NCBI GenBank assembly: GCA_021772515.1
Contig: JAJFLU010000020.1
Location: forward strand, 1-64,000
Source of the DNA: Opitutales bacterium
GTDB taxonomy: Bacteria; Verrucomicrobiota; Verrucomicrobiia; Opitutales; UBA2987
Length of the DNA stretch: 64,000 nucleotides
Direction: 5' to 3'
Shown piece by piece: positions 34,653-43,739 of this stretch. A program made the position numbers and the translations under genes. Below the pieces are notes generated by a model. That model saw nothing but the letters and a program-made list of their open reading frames with translations. It did not search any database and was not told the DNA's origin. The number at the start of each line of letters is the position of its first letter. The stretch's first letter is position 1.

Positions 34653-35815
34653 ATGAGGCGGAAGTTCATTTTACACCCATTGCTAGGTCTTTTTTTTTAG
34701 GCTGGCACGGCGTTGCGAATGCCCAGGAAGAAGGTGATTTTTTCAGCCTTCAGCGCCGCCTGATAGAATTATTCGAGGAAAATAAGGGGGCCATTGTTCG
34801 GGTCAGGGCTCGATTCCAGAAAGCGGATGAAGAGGAGAGGCCGCAGGTGGTTCTGGGAACCGGTTTTTTTATCAGTCGCGAAGGGCATGTGCTAACCAAT
34901 GCCAATGCAACCCACCTCACCTCAGGGCAAAAAGCAGACCGCATATCCGTCGAGCATAACGGAATCGATTACGCGGCGGAAATTTTAGGCAGCGATGCCT
35001 CGACCAACCTGAGCCTTGTGAAGGTCGATACCCTGCCGGAAAATTTCAATTTTCTGCACCTTGCGGACTCCTCTGCAACACCCGTGATCGGCAGCATGGT
35101 TATTCGCCTGAGCGCGTTATTCGAGTTTGGCCCTAGTCCCCGGCTCGGTTTGGTTACGGGGTTGGAAAGCCGTTTTGGCAATAAACTCTTTCGTGTTCCC
35201 TACCTGCGCACAAATATGTCGCTGGGCCCCGGTGAGGGGGGTTCGCCTCTTCTTGATCTCAGTGGAAAACTGGTGGCAGTATCGGTCGCCAATCTGCCCC
35301 CCGATCTGCAAAGCTCCTATGCAATCCCGGCCAGAGCGGCTCTGCGAATACGCGATGAACTACTCTTTTCCCAGGATGTAACCTACGGGTGGTTGGGATT
35401 CGATGTGCAAATGCGGACGACAACCCTGAGCGGAGCGCAGGTGGTTATACGGGAGATTTTTCCCGATGCCCCGGCCGAGAAATCCGGCCTTTTGGTGGAC
35501 GATGTTCTGTTGAAAATCGGCGATCAGCAAATCCACGATACGAGCGACATGGATAATGCGCTCTTTTATTTGAGAGAAGGGCAGTTCGTTACGGTAAAAG
35601 TGCTCCGTGTCACCGAGGAGATCGATTTCACGGTGCGTGTGGCGCCCCGTTCACAGGATCAGCCCTTTTTGGCTGAAGCCAGGATACCCGAGGCTGACGA
35701 TGGCAACGAAACTCCTTTTAATGAAGATGCATTGGAACAGGCTGCGGAAAGTGACGCCGCAACCGGCGAAGGGGAAGATGGTGCCACAACCGAAACTGAG
35801 TCCGACGACCAATAG
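34653..35815 (+). CDS. HtrA/DegP-like PDZ protein with lost catalytic triad; apparent -1 frameshift in the signal peptide
   Basis: A trypsin-like domain, one PDZ domain (about 35380-35640, GWLGFDVQM to VTVKVLRV) and an acidic tail (EGEDGATTETESDDQ). All three triad positions are changed: TNAN replaces TNNH (His to Asn, 34904), STNLSLVKV replaces SDxAxxKx (Asp to Asn, 35006), and GEGGSPL replaces GNSGGPL (Ser to Gly, 35237). It should therefore not be a serine protease. ATG 34653 encodes MRRKFILHPLLGLFF and then hits TAG after a run of nine T. One more T, or a -1 slip, joins it to LGWHGVANAQEEG and completes a normal signal peptide. Without the shift, the long frame opens at 34568 inside the previous gene and lacks a credible N-terminus. 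Likely a periplasmic sensor or chaperone paired with the upstream sigma/anti-sigma. Confidence 0.75.
34690..34698 (+). other. nine-T homopolymer, candidate slippage or error site
   Basis: The T run lies inside the signal-peptide codons of the HtrA-like gene. The upstream frame ends at TAG (34698-34700). The downstream frame, which encodes the whole mature protein, is -1 relative to it. Ten Ts would restore one frame. Both a homopolymer sequencing error and transcriptional slippage fit. Confidence 0.6.
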
Positions 35816-35928
35816 GCTTGCGAAAAAGCATAGCTTCAAATGTTTCATTAATTTTCGCAAATAGATTTATAAATGTTATATTGGTATTGATACGTTTTAT
35901 GTCGGGAAGCGATAAACAGGAACTAAAA

Positions 35929-37314
35929 ATGAGAGTGGAAAAAGATTCAATGGGGGAGCTGGAAGTTCCCGAGTGGGCACTTTACGGGGCTTCCACCCAG
36001 CGCGCGGTTCTTAATTTTCCAATCAGCGGGCATCGTATGCCACCGGGCTTTATCCGGAGTCTTGGCACTGTCAAATCCGCCTGTGCCGCAGCCAATGTTG
36101 AATTGGGGCGTCTATCCAGTGAAAAGGGCGATCTCATTATCGCGGTCGGCAAGGAGATTTCCGAGGGTTTGCTGGATAAACATTTTCCGGTCGATGTCTT
36201 TCAAACCGGATCCGGTACTTCATCCAACATGAATGCCAACGAGGTGATCGCCAACCGATGCAGCCAATTAGCGGGAAAGCCCATTGGCTCCAAAGAGCCC
36301 ATTCACCCCAATGACGATGTCAATATGGGGCAGTCCTCAAACGATATCATACCGACGGTTTTGCATGTCAGCCTGGCGGTTGCGATCAAAAATGATCTCC
36401 TTCCTGCGCTCGATTTACTGGCGTTAGCACTCGATGAAAAATCCCAGGCCTGGATGGAAGTTGTGAAAATAGGGCGCACCCATTTGATGGATGCGACCCC
36501 CCTCACTCTCGGTCAGGAATTTTCAGGCTATGCCGCGCAGATTCGCAAGGGCAGGGAACGCGCCAAGAAGGCAGTGGAGGTTTTAGGAGAACTCGCCATC
36601 GGCGGCACCGCGGTGGGAACCGGCATCAATGCCCACCCGGAATTTGCCGGAAAAGTGTGCCGGATTTTATCCGAAACAACGGGCATTTCGTTTCGAGAAG
36701 CGGATGATCATTTTGAAGCGCAGGGAGGTCGCGACGATTGTGTGGAGGTCGCCGGTCTCATCAACACAATTGCCGTTAGCCTGACCAAGGTGGGTAACGA
36801 TATTCGGCTCCTCGGTTCGGGGCCGCGATCGGGATTGGGAGAATTGACACTTCCTTCCACCCAACCGGGTTCGTCAATCATGCCGGGAAAGGTAAACCCT
36901 GTCATGAGCGAAATGCTGGTCCAGGTTTCTATTTACACGATGGGGCTTTGCCAATGCGTAACCCTATGCGGACGTGACGGGCATTTCGAGCTCAACGTGA
37001 CGATTCCACTTATTGCCCAATCTCTGCATGAATCGATAACCTGCCTGAGCAATGGGGCCAAGGTGTTTGCCGAGCGGTGTGTCAAAGGCCTGGAGGCCAA
37101 CCGGGAGCATTGTCGGGAGCTTGTCGACAGCTCGCTAATGCTGGTTACCGCCCTCAATCCTTATATCGGCTACGATAAAGCTGCCGAAGTTGCCAAAACT
37201 GCCTTCGCGGAAAACAAGACTCTCCGGGAAGTCGTTTTGGAAAAAGGATTGCTGGATGAAGCCACCCTCGACCTGGCGCTCAACCCCATGGATATGGTGC
37301 ATCCCAAAGAATAA
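35929..37314 (+). CDS. fumC: fumarate hydratase class II
   Basis: A 461-residue enzyme interconverting fumarate and L-malate in the TCA cycle. It begins MRVEKDSMGELEVP, the usual FumC start. It carries GSGTSSNMNANEV, the HPNDDVNMGQSSND active-site block, GRTHLMDATPLTLGQE and the superfamily signature GSSIMPGKVNP. The length is normal. ATG 35929 is preceded by CAGGA eight bases upstream, and the residues before it do not match the family. A YjbQ gene follows 13 bp later. Confidence 0.95.
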   Translation: MRVEKDSMGELEVPEWALYGASTQRAVLNFPISGHRMPPGFIRSLGTVKSACAAANVELGRLSSEKGDLIIAVGKEISEGLLDKHFPVDVFQTGSGTSSNMNANEVIANRCSQLAGKPIGSKEPIHPNDDVNMGQSSNDIIPTVLHVSLAVAIKNDLLPALDLLALALDEKSQAWMEVVKIGRTHLMDATPLTLGQEFSGYAAQIRKGRERAKKAVEVLGELAIGGTAVGTGINAHPEFAGKVCRILSETTGISFREADDHFEAQGGRDDCVEVAGLINTIAVSLTKVGNDIRLLGSGPRSGLGELTLPSTQPGSSIMPGKVNPVMSEMLVQVSIYTMGLCQCVTLCGRDGHFELNVTIPLIAQSLHESITCLSNGAKVFAERCVKGLEANREHCRELVDSSLMLVTALNPYIGYDKAAEVAKTAFAENKTLREVVLEKGLLDEATLDLALNPMDMVHPKE

Positions 37315-37327
37315 AGCGTTCCCATCG

Positions 37328-37747
37328 ATGGCCGTTCATACGAGTTCATTAACCCTGCGGACCGGGGGCAAAGGCACCTACGAAATCACCGCCGAGATTG
37401 AGCGCGAACTGTCGCAAAGTGGTTTTCAGGAGGGAACGGTGACAGTTTTTTGCCGACACACCAGTTGCAGTTTGGTCATAATGGAAAATGCCGATCCCTC
37501 GGCGCGCCGTGATCTGGAGATGTTCATGGAAAAACTGGTGCCGAAAGGAGACCCGGATTTTATCCATACCCTGGAGGGCCCCGACGACATGCCCAGCCAT
37601 ATTAAAATGGCCCTTACCCGAACCGCCGAGGTCATTCCATTTTACGATGGCAAACTGGCGTTGGGCACCTGGCAGGGTGTTTTTCTATGGGAACATCGGG
37701 CGAGCTCCCATAATCGAAATATTGTTCTCAGCTTCGCGGGGGAGTAG
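37328..37747 (+). CDS. YjbQ/UPF0047 family protein
   Basis: A 139-residue protein with the family motifs FCRHTSCSLVIMENAD, EGPDDMPSHIK and LALGTWQGVFLWEHR. These include the conserved His residues that form a likely metal or active site. E. coli YjbQ shows weak thiamin phosphate synthase activity, but the physiological role of the family is unsettled. The length is typical. The gene probably shares a transcript with fumC. Confidence 0.85.
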   Translation: MAVHTSSLTLRTGGKGTYEITAEIERELSQSGFQEGTVTVFCRHTSCSLVIMENADPSARRDLEMFMEKLVPKGDPDFIHTLEGPDDMPSHIKMALTRTAEVIPFYDGKLALGTWQGVFLWEHRASSHNRNIVLSFAGE

Positions 37748-37761
37748 CTTTTCGTCCGCTA

Positions 37762-38769
37762 CTATGGCCGAGTGAACCGGGCTTTTTCGGCGGAGGACTG
37801 GTTTACCATTTGATCGTAAATCCATTGGTAGGTTTTTTCCATGCCGTCCTTGAGTCTGGTCGAGGGCTCCCATTGAAAAAGGGATTTGATAAGAGTATTG
37901 TCACTGTTACGGCCGTTAACGCCTTTGGGAGCGTCGAGATTGTAGGTTCGTTTTAACTCAATGCCCGCGATCGATTCGACGATATCGACGAGGCCATTGA
38001 TGGTCACAAGTTCGCTGCTTCCGATATTGAGGGGTTCCTGAACATCGCTGCCCATCAACAAGTTGACCCCTTTGAGGCAATCTTCGATGTAGGTGAAACT
38101 CCGCGTTTGTATGCCATCACCCCATATTTCTATTTCGTGGGAATTGTCGAGTATCGTATTGATAACTTTTCGGCAGATGGCGGCGGGGGCTTTTTCCCGT
38201 CCACCGTCGTAAGTTCCCATGGGGCCGTAAACGTTGTGAAATCTTGCAATGGCGATTTCCAGCCCAAAGTCCTCGTGGTAGTGACGGCACATCCGTTCGC
38301 TGAATAATTTTTCCCAACCATAGCCATCCTCTGGCATGGCAGGGTAGGCATCGGCCTCCGCCAGGGGAATGACATCTTCACTTTTCTGTTTGTCGGCGGC
38401 ATAGACACAGGCCGATGAGGCGTAAAAAAACTTTGTCACCCCGGCTATTCGAGAAGCCTCCAGCAGGTGTGTGTTTATTAAAACGCTTAACATGCACAGG
38501 GTCTTGTTATTTTCGATAAAACCCATTCCGCCCATATTGGCGGCCAGATTGTAAACAATATCCATCCCTTCAACGGCCGTCCGACACGTTTCCGCCTTTT
38601 GAAGATTTAGGGAATGATTATCGACATCATCGAACCGCTGAAACCACTGATCCAGAGGTTTGATGTCGACCGCCCTCAGGTTTTGATGGCCCCGAGATCG
38701 CAAAAAGTTAATCAAGTTCCCACCAATAAAACCTCCAGCCCCGGCCACTAATATTTTTTTGTTTATCAT
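37762..38769 (-). CDS. GDP-mannose 3,5-epimerase-like NAD-dependent epimerase
   Basis: A 335-residue extended SDR. The Rossmann motif is GAGGFIGG (about 10-17). The active site matches plant GDP-mannose 3,5-epimerase: ASSACVY (Cys121), DGYGWEKL (Tyr150, Lys154) and REKAPAAICRK (Lys193). NMGGMGFI, ARFHNVYGPMGTYDGG and NGRNSDN are further near-identical blocks. The enzyme would convert GDP-D-mannose to GDP-L-galactose, used in surface glycans by bacteria. ATG 38769 has AGGA upstream and begins directly with the Rossmann strand. Its start lies 32 bp after the end of a WecG/TagA glycosyltransferase gene, so a polysaccharide role is likely. Confidence 0.8.
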   Translation of the reverse strand: MINKKILVAGAGGFIGGNLINFLRSRGHQNLRAVDIKPLDQWFQRFDDVDNHSLNLQKAETCRTAVEGMDIVYNLAANMGGMGFIENNKTLCMLSVLINTHLLEASRIAGVTKFFYASSACVYAADKQKSEDVIPLAEADAYPAMPEDGYGWEKLFSERMCRHYHEDFGLEIAIARFHNVYGPMGTYDGGREKAPAAICRKVINTILDNSHEIEIWGDGIQTRSFTYIEDCLKGVNLLMGSDVQEPLNIGSSELVTINGLVDIVESIAGIELKRTYNLDAPKGVNGRNSDNTLIKSLFQWEPSTRLKDGMEKTYQWIYDQMVNQSSAEKARFTRP

Positions 38770-38800
38770 AGGTATCCTGCGAATGGTTGATTCAAAATCT

Positions 38801-39643
38801 TTATTTAGGCTCAATGGGAAATTTTTTCAATCCAGTAGTTTGCAAAGCGATTTTTAATAGAAACCGTGGATTGTTAGTTAAATATCTTTTCCAAAGCCGT
38901 TTAGGCTCCTGGCAAAGGCGATAAAACCACTCGAAACCGGAACGCTGAATCCATTTCGGCGCCTGGCGAACCCGCCCTGTGTGAAAATCGAAAGCCGCTC
39001 CCACACCCAACATTAGCGTGGTATCCAGTTTGTCTAAATAGGCGGCCATGAAACGCTCCTGTTTTGGCGTGCTCAATCCCACCCACACTATTGCCGGTCG
39101 GGCCTCTCTCACCCTGTTGATCAGTTCCTCCTCCTCCGCAGTATTAAGAGGCCGAAACGGAGGCGTATAAAAACCTGCTATTTCAATTCCTGAAAATCGT
39201 TTTTTCAATTCCTTCCCAAGAGTCTCGGCCACGCCCGGCGCTCCACCAAAAAAGTAATGGCCATAACTGGTATTTTCGGTGGCCGAACAAATCTCGATCA
39301 TTAAATCGGGTCCGTAAACGCGGTTAACCTCTGGGCCACAATGGTGTTTCCCCAACCAGACCAGTGGCATTCCATCTGGAGTGTTTAAAAACGCGCTATT
39401 CAATATTCTCCGGAAAGCCGGATCTTTACGAGCCTCGCTGACGCCGTGAACCCCGGTTACGCAGATGTAGCCTTTCCTCCCGGCTGCGAGTGCCTGAAGA
39501 ATCAATGTTTTAGTCGATTCCAGATTTATCCCGCTGACGGCAACTCCCAGAACATTGAATTCTGGTGGATCTGTTTTTTCCTCCTTCATTTTCATTTTTT
39601 CAATAAGCCTTGACCCCTTGAGGATACCCTTACCATATTTCAT
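38801..39643 (-). CDS. WecG/TagA/CpsF-family glycosyltransferase
   Basis: A protein of about 280 residues with the family core: INLESTKTLI, YICVTGVHGVSEA, NTPDGMPLVWLGK, YFFGGAPGVAETLGKEL and WVGLSTPKQERFMA, followed by GVGAAFDFHTGRVRQAPKW. Members transfer N-acetylmannosaminuronic acid or N-acetylmannosamine to undecaprenyl-linked sugars. The sugar used here is unknown. ATG 39643 is supported by TAGGA eight bases upstream. That start lies only 10 bp from the start of a divergent lipoprotein gene. Confidence 0.85.
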   Translation of the reverse strand: MKYGKGILKGSRLIEKMKMKEEKTDPPEFNVLGVAVSGINLESTKTLILQALAAGRKGYICVTGVHGVSEARKDPAFRRILNSAFLNTPDGMPLVWLGKHHCGPEVNRVYGPDLMIEICSATENTSYGHYFFGGAPGVAETLGKELKKRFSGIEIAGFYTPPFRPLNTAEEEELINRVREARPAIVWVGLSTPKQERFMAAYLDKLDTTLMLGVGAAFDFHTGRVRQAPKWIQRSGFEWFYRLCQEPKRLWKRYLTNNPRFLLKIALQTTGLKKFPIEPK

Positions 39644-39653
39644 AAATATTCCT

Positions 39654-40658
39654 ATGCCAACTTTTTCCCGAATAAAGAATGGTTCCTTTGTGGTTTTTTT
39701 GGTTCTGGCTCTTTTATTCGGGTGCCAGTGCTCCCGCAATGCCGAAAGAGTTCACAAAATCGCGGTAATTCCAAAGGGAACCACCCATGAGTTTTGGAAA
39801 TACATCCACGCGGGGGCTGTCAAGGCGGAGAGAGAGTTCAATGCCACGGGCATACCGGTTGAAATTTTTTGGAAAGGCCCGCTACGAGAAGATGCGCACT
39901 CGGAGCAAATCGAATTGTTGGAATCTTTTATCGACCAGGAAGTATCCGGGATTGTTCTGGCTCCCCAGGATCGCAAAGCGCTAATTCCCACGGTTAGCAA
40001 TGCATTCGCGGATGGTATTCCGGTAGTGGTTATCGATTCCGGGCTCGACTCGGGAGAGTTTGTGAGTTTTGCCGCCACCGACAATTATCGGGGAGGCAGT
40101 ATCGCCGGTGAATACCTTGGCAAGATATTGGAAGGGGAGGGCAATGTCATCCTATTGCGGCTCATGGCGGGATCGGCCAGCACGGAAGCGAGAGAGGCGG
40201 GGTTTATGGATGCCATTGGTAACTTTCCGGGCGTTCGAGTTCTCTCTTCGGATCAATATGCCGGCGCCACTCGTGAATCCGCCCTTACCGCTTCGCAAAA
40301 GCTGCTTCAGGAATTCGGTGGGGAGATCAATGGAATATTTACATCCAACGAGTCGGCCACCAATGGCATGCTTCTGGCGCTGGATTCCCTCGATCTCCCT
40401 CTGGATGTGAAATTTGTTGGTTTTGATGGAGGGAATCGAAATATCGAGGCGCTGCGCTCGGGTGAGCTCGATGCCATAGTTGTCCAGGATCCTTTTCGCA
40501 TGGGCTATCTTGGGGTGAAGCTCCTGATTGACCATCTGGAGGGCCTTATCGTGGAAAGGCGGTTCGATACGGGGGCCAGCCTTGTTACGATGGAAAATAT
40601 CCAACATCTGGAAATCCAGGCGATGCTTTTCCCTCCACTCGAGGAATACCTGCAATAA
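39654..40658 (+). CDS. sugar-binding lipoprotein (Peripla_BP_4, RbsB-like), orphan
   Basis: A 334-residue protein. The N-terminal lipoprotein signal ends LALLFGC (Cys24). Residues of about 30-325 form a type-I periplasmic binding fold: KIAVIPKGTTHEFWKYIHAGA, SGIVLAPQD, PVVVIDSGLDS, FAATDNYRGGSIAGEYLG, IFTSNESATNGML and VGFDGG. These match ribose/sugar ABC receptors. No permease or ATPase genes lie nearby, so it may serve a distant transporter or act in sensing. The upstream gene diverges with almost no spacer. Confidence 0.8.
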   Translation: MPTFSRIKNGSFVVFLVLALLFGCQCSRNAERVHKIAVIPKGTTHEFWKYIHAGAVKAEREFNATGIPVEIFWKGPLREDAHSEQIELLESFIDQEVSGIVLAPQDRKALIPTVSNAFADGIPVVVIDSGLDSGEFVSFAATDNYRGGSIAGEYLGKILEGEGNVILLRLMAGSASTEAREAGFMDAIGNFPGVRVLSSDQYAGATRESALTASQKLLQEFGGEINGIFTSNESATNGMLLALDSLDLPLDVKFVGFDGGNRNIEALRSGELDAIVVQDPFRMGYLGVKLLIDHLEGLIVERRFDTGASLVTMENIQHLEIQAMLFPPLEEYLQ

Positions 40659-40664
40659 CCCACC

Positions 40665-41654
40665 TTAGACTATTTTAAGTTTGGGCAAGTCTTGACCATC
40701 CACCAGACCGACTGGTTTTCCGTCCTGATCGATTACAATGAGGTCATTGATTTTCGATTTTTCAAAAATTTTCAGCACTTCCACAGCGAGGGCATCCGTG
40801 AAAACGGTTTTGGGATCGCGGCTCATGAATTCTTCGACGGGACGGTAGAGAAATTCCTGACCGCTCAAGGAACAGCGGCGTAAATCTCCGTCCGAAAACA
40901 CACCCTCGAGAGTTCCGGTTTCCGGATTTGTGAGGGCAATCGTTCCGCATTTGGCCTGTGATGTAGCGAGGATCCCCTCGTGCACAGTGGCGGTTGATGG
41001 TAAACAGGCGAATTTGACGCCGGTCCGCATAATTTCCCCCGCCCGCAAAAGTAGGGATTTGCCCAAACTGCCGGAGGGATGCAATCGAGCAAAATCATCC
41101 CGGTCAAAGCCGCGAACCTCGATATATACCATTGCAAGGGCATCACCGAGTGCGAGCGCCGCAGTGGTGCTGGCGGTGGGGGCGAGGTTTAGTGGGCAGG
41201 CCTCCTTTTCCGCACGATAAGTGAGGATGAGGTCCGAATTAGCCGCCAAGTCGGATTCCGCCTCCGCAGTGATAGCCACCGTTTTCACCCCCAAACGTTT
41301 GAGTATTGGAAACAACGAGAGAATTTCTTCCGACTGGCCACTGTTGCTGATGATAAAAACCAGGTCGCCCTCCGCGCATACCCCCAAATCACCGTGGAGC
41401 GCCTGGTTGGGGTCCAGAAAACAGGCGGGGACCCCGGTGCTGCAAAAAGTGCCAGCCAGCTTTTGGCAGACGGGAGCATTTTTTCCAACGCCGGTTAAAA
41501 TCAGCTTCTTTTTGGCCAGGATGGTGTCGTGGATCGCCTCGATCACTTCCACAAAACTGTGGTTCAGGCTGTCTTTGGTAGCCTGAATTGCCGCTATTTC
41601 CAGGTCGAAGCAATTTCTTGCTTTATTTAAAAGTGCATCAGCATTTAGATTCAT
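40665..41654 (-). CDS. kdsD: D-arabinose 5-phosphate isomerase (KpsF/GutQ family)
   Basis: A 329-residue protein with an N-terminal SIS domain (about 40-180) and two C-terminal CBS domains (about 205-329). The SIS domain contains TGVGKNAPVCQKLAGTFCST, ISNSGQSEEIL and LAPTASTTAALALGDALA, the standard family blocks. It converts ribulose 5-phosphate to arabinose 5-phosphate, the precursor of KDO for lipopolysaccharide or capsule. This implies a Gram-negative-type envelope. It converges with the sugar-binding lipoprotein gene. Confidence 0.9.
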   Translation of the reverse strand: MNLNADALLNKARNCFDLEIAAIQATKDSLNHSFVEVIEAIHDTILAKKKLILTGVGKNAPVCQKLAGTFCSTGVPACFLDPNQALHGDLGVCAEGDLVFIISNSGQSEEILSLFPILKRLGVKTVAITAEAESDLAANSDLILTYRAEKEACPLNLAPTASTTAALALGDALAMVYIEVRGFDRDDFARLHPSGSLGKSLLLRAGEIMRTGVKFACLPSTATVHEGILATSQAKCGTIALTNPETGTLEGVFSDGDLRRCSLSGQEFLYRPVEEFMSRDPKTVFTDALAVEVLKIFEKSKINDLIVIDQDGKPVGLVDGQDLPKLKIV

Positions 41655-41753
41655 GCTTTGATTCCAGGTTTGAATTACTTGGCTTGAGAACCTGACAGGT
41701 TCAATTGCGAAAGATAAACGATTGTTTTTTCAGAAAAAAGAATATAATTAAAA

Positions 41754-42515
41754 ATGCTGTCGATGCTCACACGGTTACATGCCTTCTTTTTGCTGATTCT
41801 GCTGATACTTTTAGCAGGTTGTGGCGATGCTGCGGTCGAGGTGATCTCCGAAAAACAGGAAAAGTCCTTTCTTCGAGGCGATCGGTATAAGCGCGAGGGC
41901 CGCCACCGGGAGGCTTTGAACTCTTTTTTGAAGGTCATAGAAAAACGGGAAGATGCCGCGGAATCTCATCTTGAGGTGGGAACACTTTATTTAAAACATA
42001 TTAAGGATCCCATTTCCGCAATTTACCATTTCAGGAAATATCTCGAATTGAGACCGAGTTCTGTGCAAGCTAATATAGTCCGTCAGATGATCGATACCTC
42101 CAAAAAAGAGTTTGCCCGAACGCTGGCCGGTCATCCCTTTGACAACGATATCGACCGGATTGATCTACTGGAGCTTGTCAAGCAATTGAAGAAGGATAAC
42201 CGGAAACTCAAAGAGCAGTTAGCGGCGTCCGATGGGCAATCGACTACTATCACGGAAGAGGCCGACAATGAAGAAGAGGAGCGAACCCCGGTTGTCAGAA
42301 ACACCACCACGGATCATTCTGAGCCGACAGGAGACGCCAACGATGTTGAGACGCGACCCGCATTTTATACCATTCAACCCGGTGACAACCTCAGCCGGAT
42401 CAGTAGCAATGTTTATGGAAATCCGGGCCGATGGATGGATATTTATCAGGCCAACCGGGATAAGTTATCCGATCCCAATAATTTGACGGTTGGGGTGGAG
42501 TTGCGAATTCCATGA
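41754..42515 (+). CDS. LysM-domain lipoprotein with TPR-like region
   Basis: A 253-residue protein. The lipoprotein signal ends LILLAGC (Cys23). Residues of about 38-105 form TPR-like helices (REALNSFLKVIEKREDAAES, SAIYHFRKYLELRPSS). A charged coiled-coil and acidic linker follow. A C-terminal LysM domain (about 205-253, FYTIQPGDNLSRISSNVYGN to LTVGVELRIP) would bind peptidoglycan. It is probably an envelope-organising protein attached to a membrane and to the wall. No enzymatic domain is visible. It precedes the cysteine desulfurase by 60 bp. Confidence 0.8.
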   Translation: MLSMLTRLHAFFLLILLILLAGCGDAAVEVISEKQEKSFLRGDRYKREGRHREALNSFLKVIEKREDAAESHLEVGTLYLKHIKDPISAIYHFRKYLELRPSSVQANIVRQMIDTSKKEFARTLAGHPFDNDIDRIDLLELVKQLKKDNRKLKEQLAASDGQSTTITEEADNEEEERTPVVRNTTTDHSEPTGDANDVETRPAFYTIQPGDNLSRISSNVYGNPGRWMDIYQANRDKLSDPNNLTVGVELRIP

Positions 42516-42575
42516 GGTTGAATCCGGCTAACTTTCTGTGTTGAAGAACCGGATGAAAAATGGGCAAAAATAATC

Positions 42576-43739
42576 ATGCCGTATTTTGATAATAATGCCA
42601 CCACGCCCCTGTTGAGCGTCGCCGAGGAAGCGTTTATTCGGGCGTCGCGAGACCATTGGCATAATACCTCGAGCCCCTATCGCTCCGCCGCTCAAGCACG
42701 GAATATATTCGACAAAGACCGGGAGTGGTTGGCCAAATTGCTGGGCTGCCCGGCGAGCGCGATTGTTTTCAATTCCGGCGCCACAGAGGGCAACAACGCG
42801 ATTTTTAATTTCCTGGAAAAAAAGCATTCGGAGCGGGCCCGGGTGGTGGTTTCTGAAATCGAACATCCCAGTGTTCTTGAACCGGCCCTGGCTGCTTTTC
42901 CAAGTCGGGTGGATCTCCTGCCTGTTCTGCCATCGGGGGTGGCGGACCTCTCTGCTCTTCCAAAATTACTTGAAAATCCGGATGTGGCGCTGGTTTCGCT
43001 GATGGCCGCCAACAATGAATCCGGTGTTCTTCAACCGTGGCGTAAATGCCTCCAGATTTGCCGCCAAAAGGGTATCCCATTTCATACCGACGCCTCACAA
43101 TGGTTGGGGAAAATGACCGTTGAAGGGCTCGGTGACTGCGATTATTTAACCGCTTGTGCCCATAAATTCGGTGGGCCCAAAGGAGTCGGGTTTGATATTA
43201 TCAGCCGCAGCGAAACCGGTTTCAATTCGCAGTTGGGCGGTGTCCATGAGCAGGGGCACCGAGCGGGCACGGAGAATTTACCCGGCATTCATTCCATGGT
43301 GGCAGCGCTCAAGGGTCTATATGAAAATCTGGAGCAAACGCGTGTGGATCAGGAAGCCCGCCGTAATGCCTTCGAAAAAACCCTTTGTCAGCAAGTCCCC
43401 GGAACGCGGATAATCGGGGATCAAAGTGAGCGGTTATGGAATACCACTTATGCAGTCATGCCATCGTTCGCGAATACTCGATGGGTTGCCCAGTTGGATA
43501 AACGCGGTTTCATTGTATCGACCGGATCGGCTTGCGCATCGGGAAAAGAAGGGCCATCCCACGTGCTTGCGGCGATCGGGATCGAGCGGTCGGAAGCGCG
43601 CCGTATTTTGCGAATTTCTGGACATTGGGATACTTCATCGGCAGCGTGGAATGGATTGAATGCCGCTTTTGAAGAGGTTTGGAAAGAGCTTAATAAAACT
43701 AAATCCAGCGCCGAAAAAACCAGGGTGATTTCGGTTTGA
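42576..43739 (+). CDS. cysteine desulfurase (NifS/IscS family)
   Basis: A 387-residue PLP enzyme releasing sulfur from cysteine. Motifs are YFDNNATTPL at the start, NSGATEGNNAI, EIEHPSV, HTDASQWLGK, and AHKFGGPKGVGF with the PLP Lys. GVHEQGHRAGTENLPG follows, then the catalytic loop TGSACASGKEGPS with the active Cys. Group I versus group II assignment is uncertain. No scaffold (iscU) lies nearby. The stop overlaps the start of recF (TGATG), so translation is coupled. Confidence 0.9.
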   Translation: MPYFDNNATTPLLSVAEEAFIRASRDHWHNTSSPYRSAAQARNIFDKDREWLAKLLGCPASAIVFNSGATEGNNAIFNFLEKKHSERARVVVSEIEHPSVLEPALAAFPSRVDLLPVLPSGVADLSALPKLLENPDVALVSLMAANNESGVLQPWRKCLQICRQKGIPFHTDASQWLGKMTVEGLGDCDYLTACAHKFGGPKGVGFDIISRSETGFNSQLGGVHEQGHRAGTENLPGIHSMVAALKGLYENLEQTRVDQEARRNAFEKTLCQQVPGTRIIGDQSERLWNTTYAVMPSFANTRWVAQLDKRGFIVSTGSACASGKEGPSHVLAAIGIERSEARRILRISGHWDTSSAAWNGLNAAFEEVWKELNKTKSSAEKTRVISV

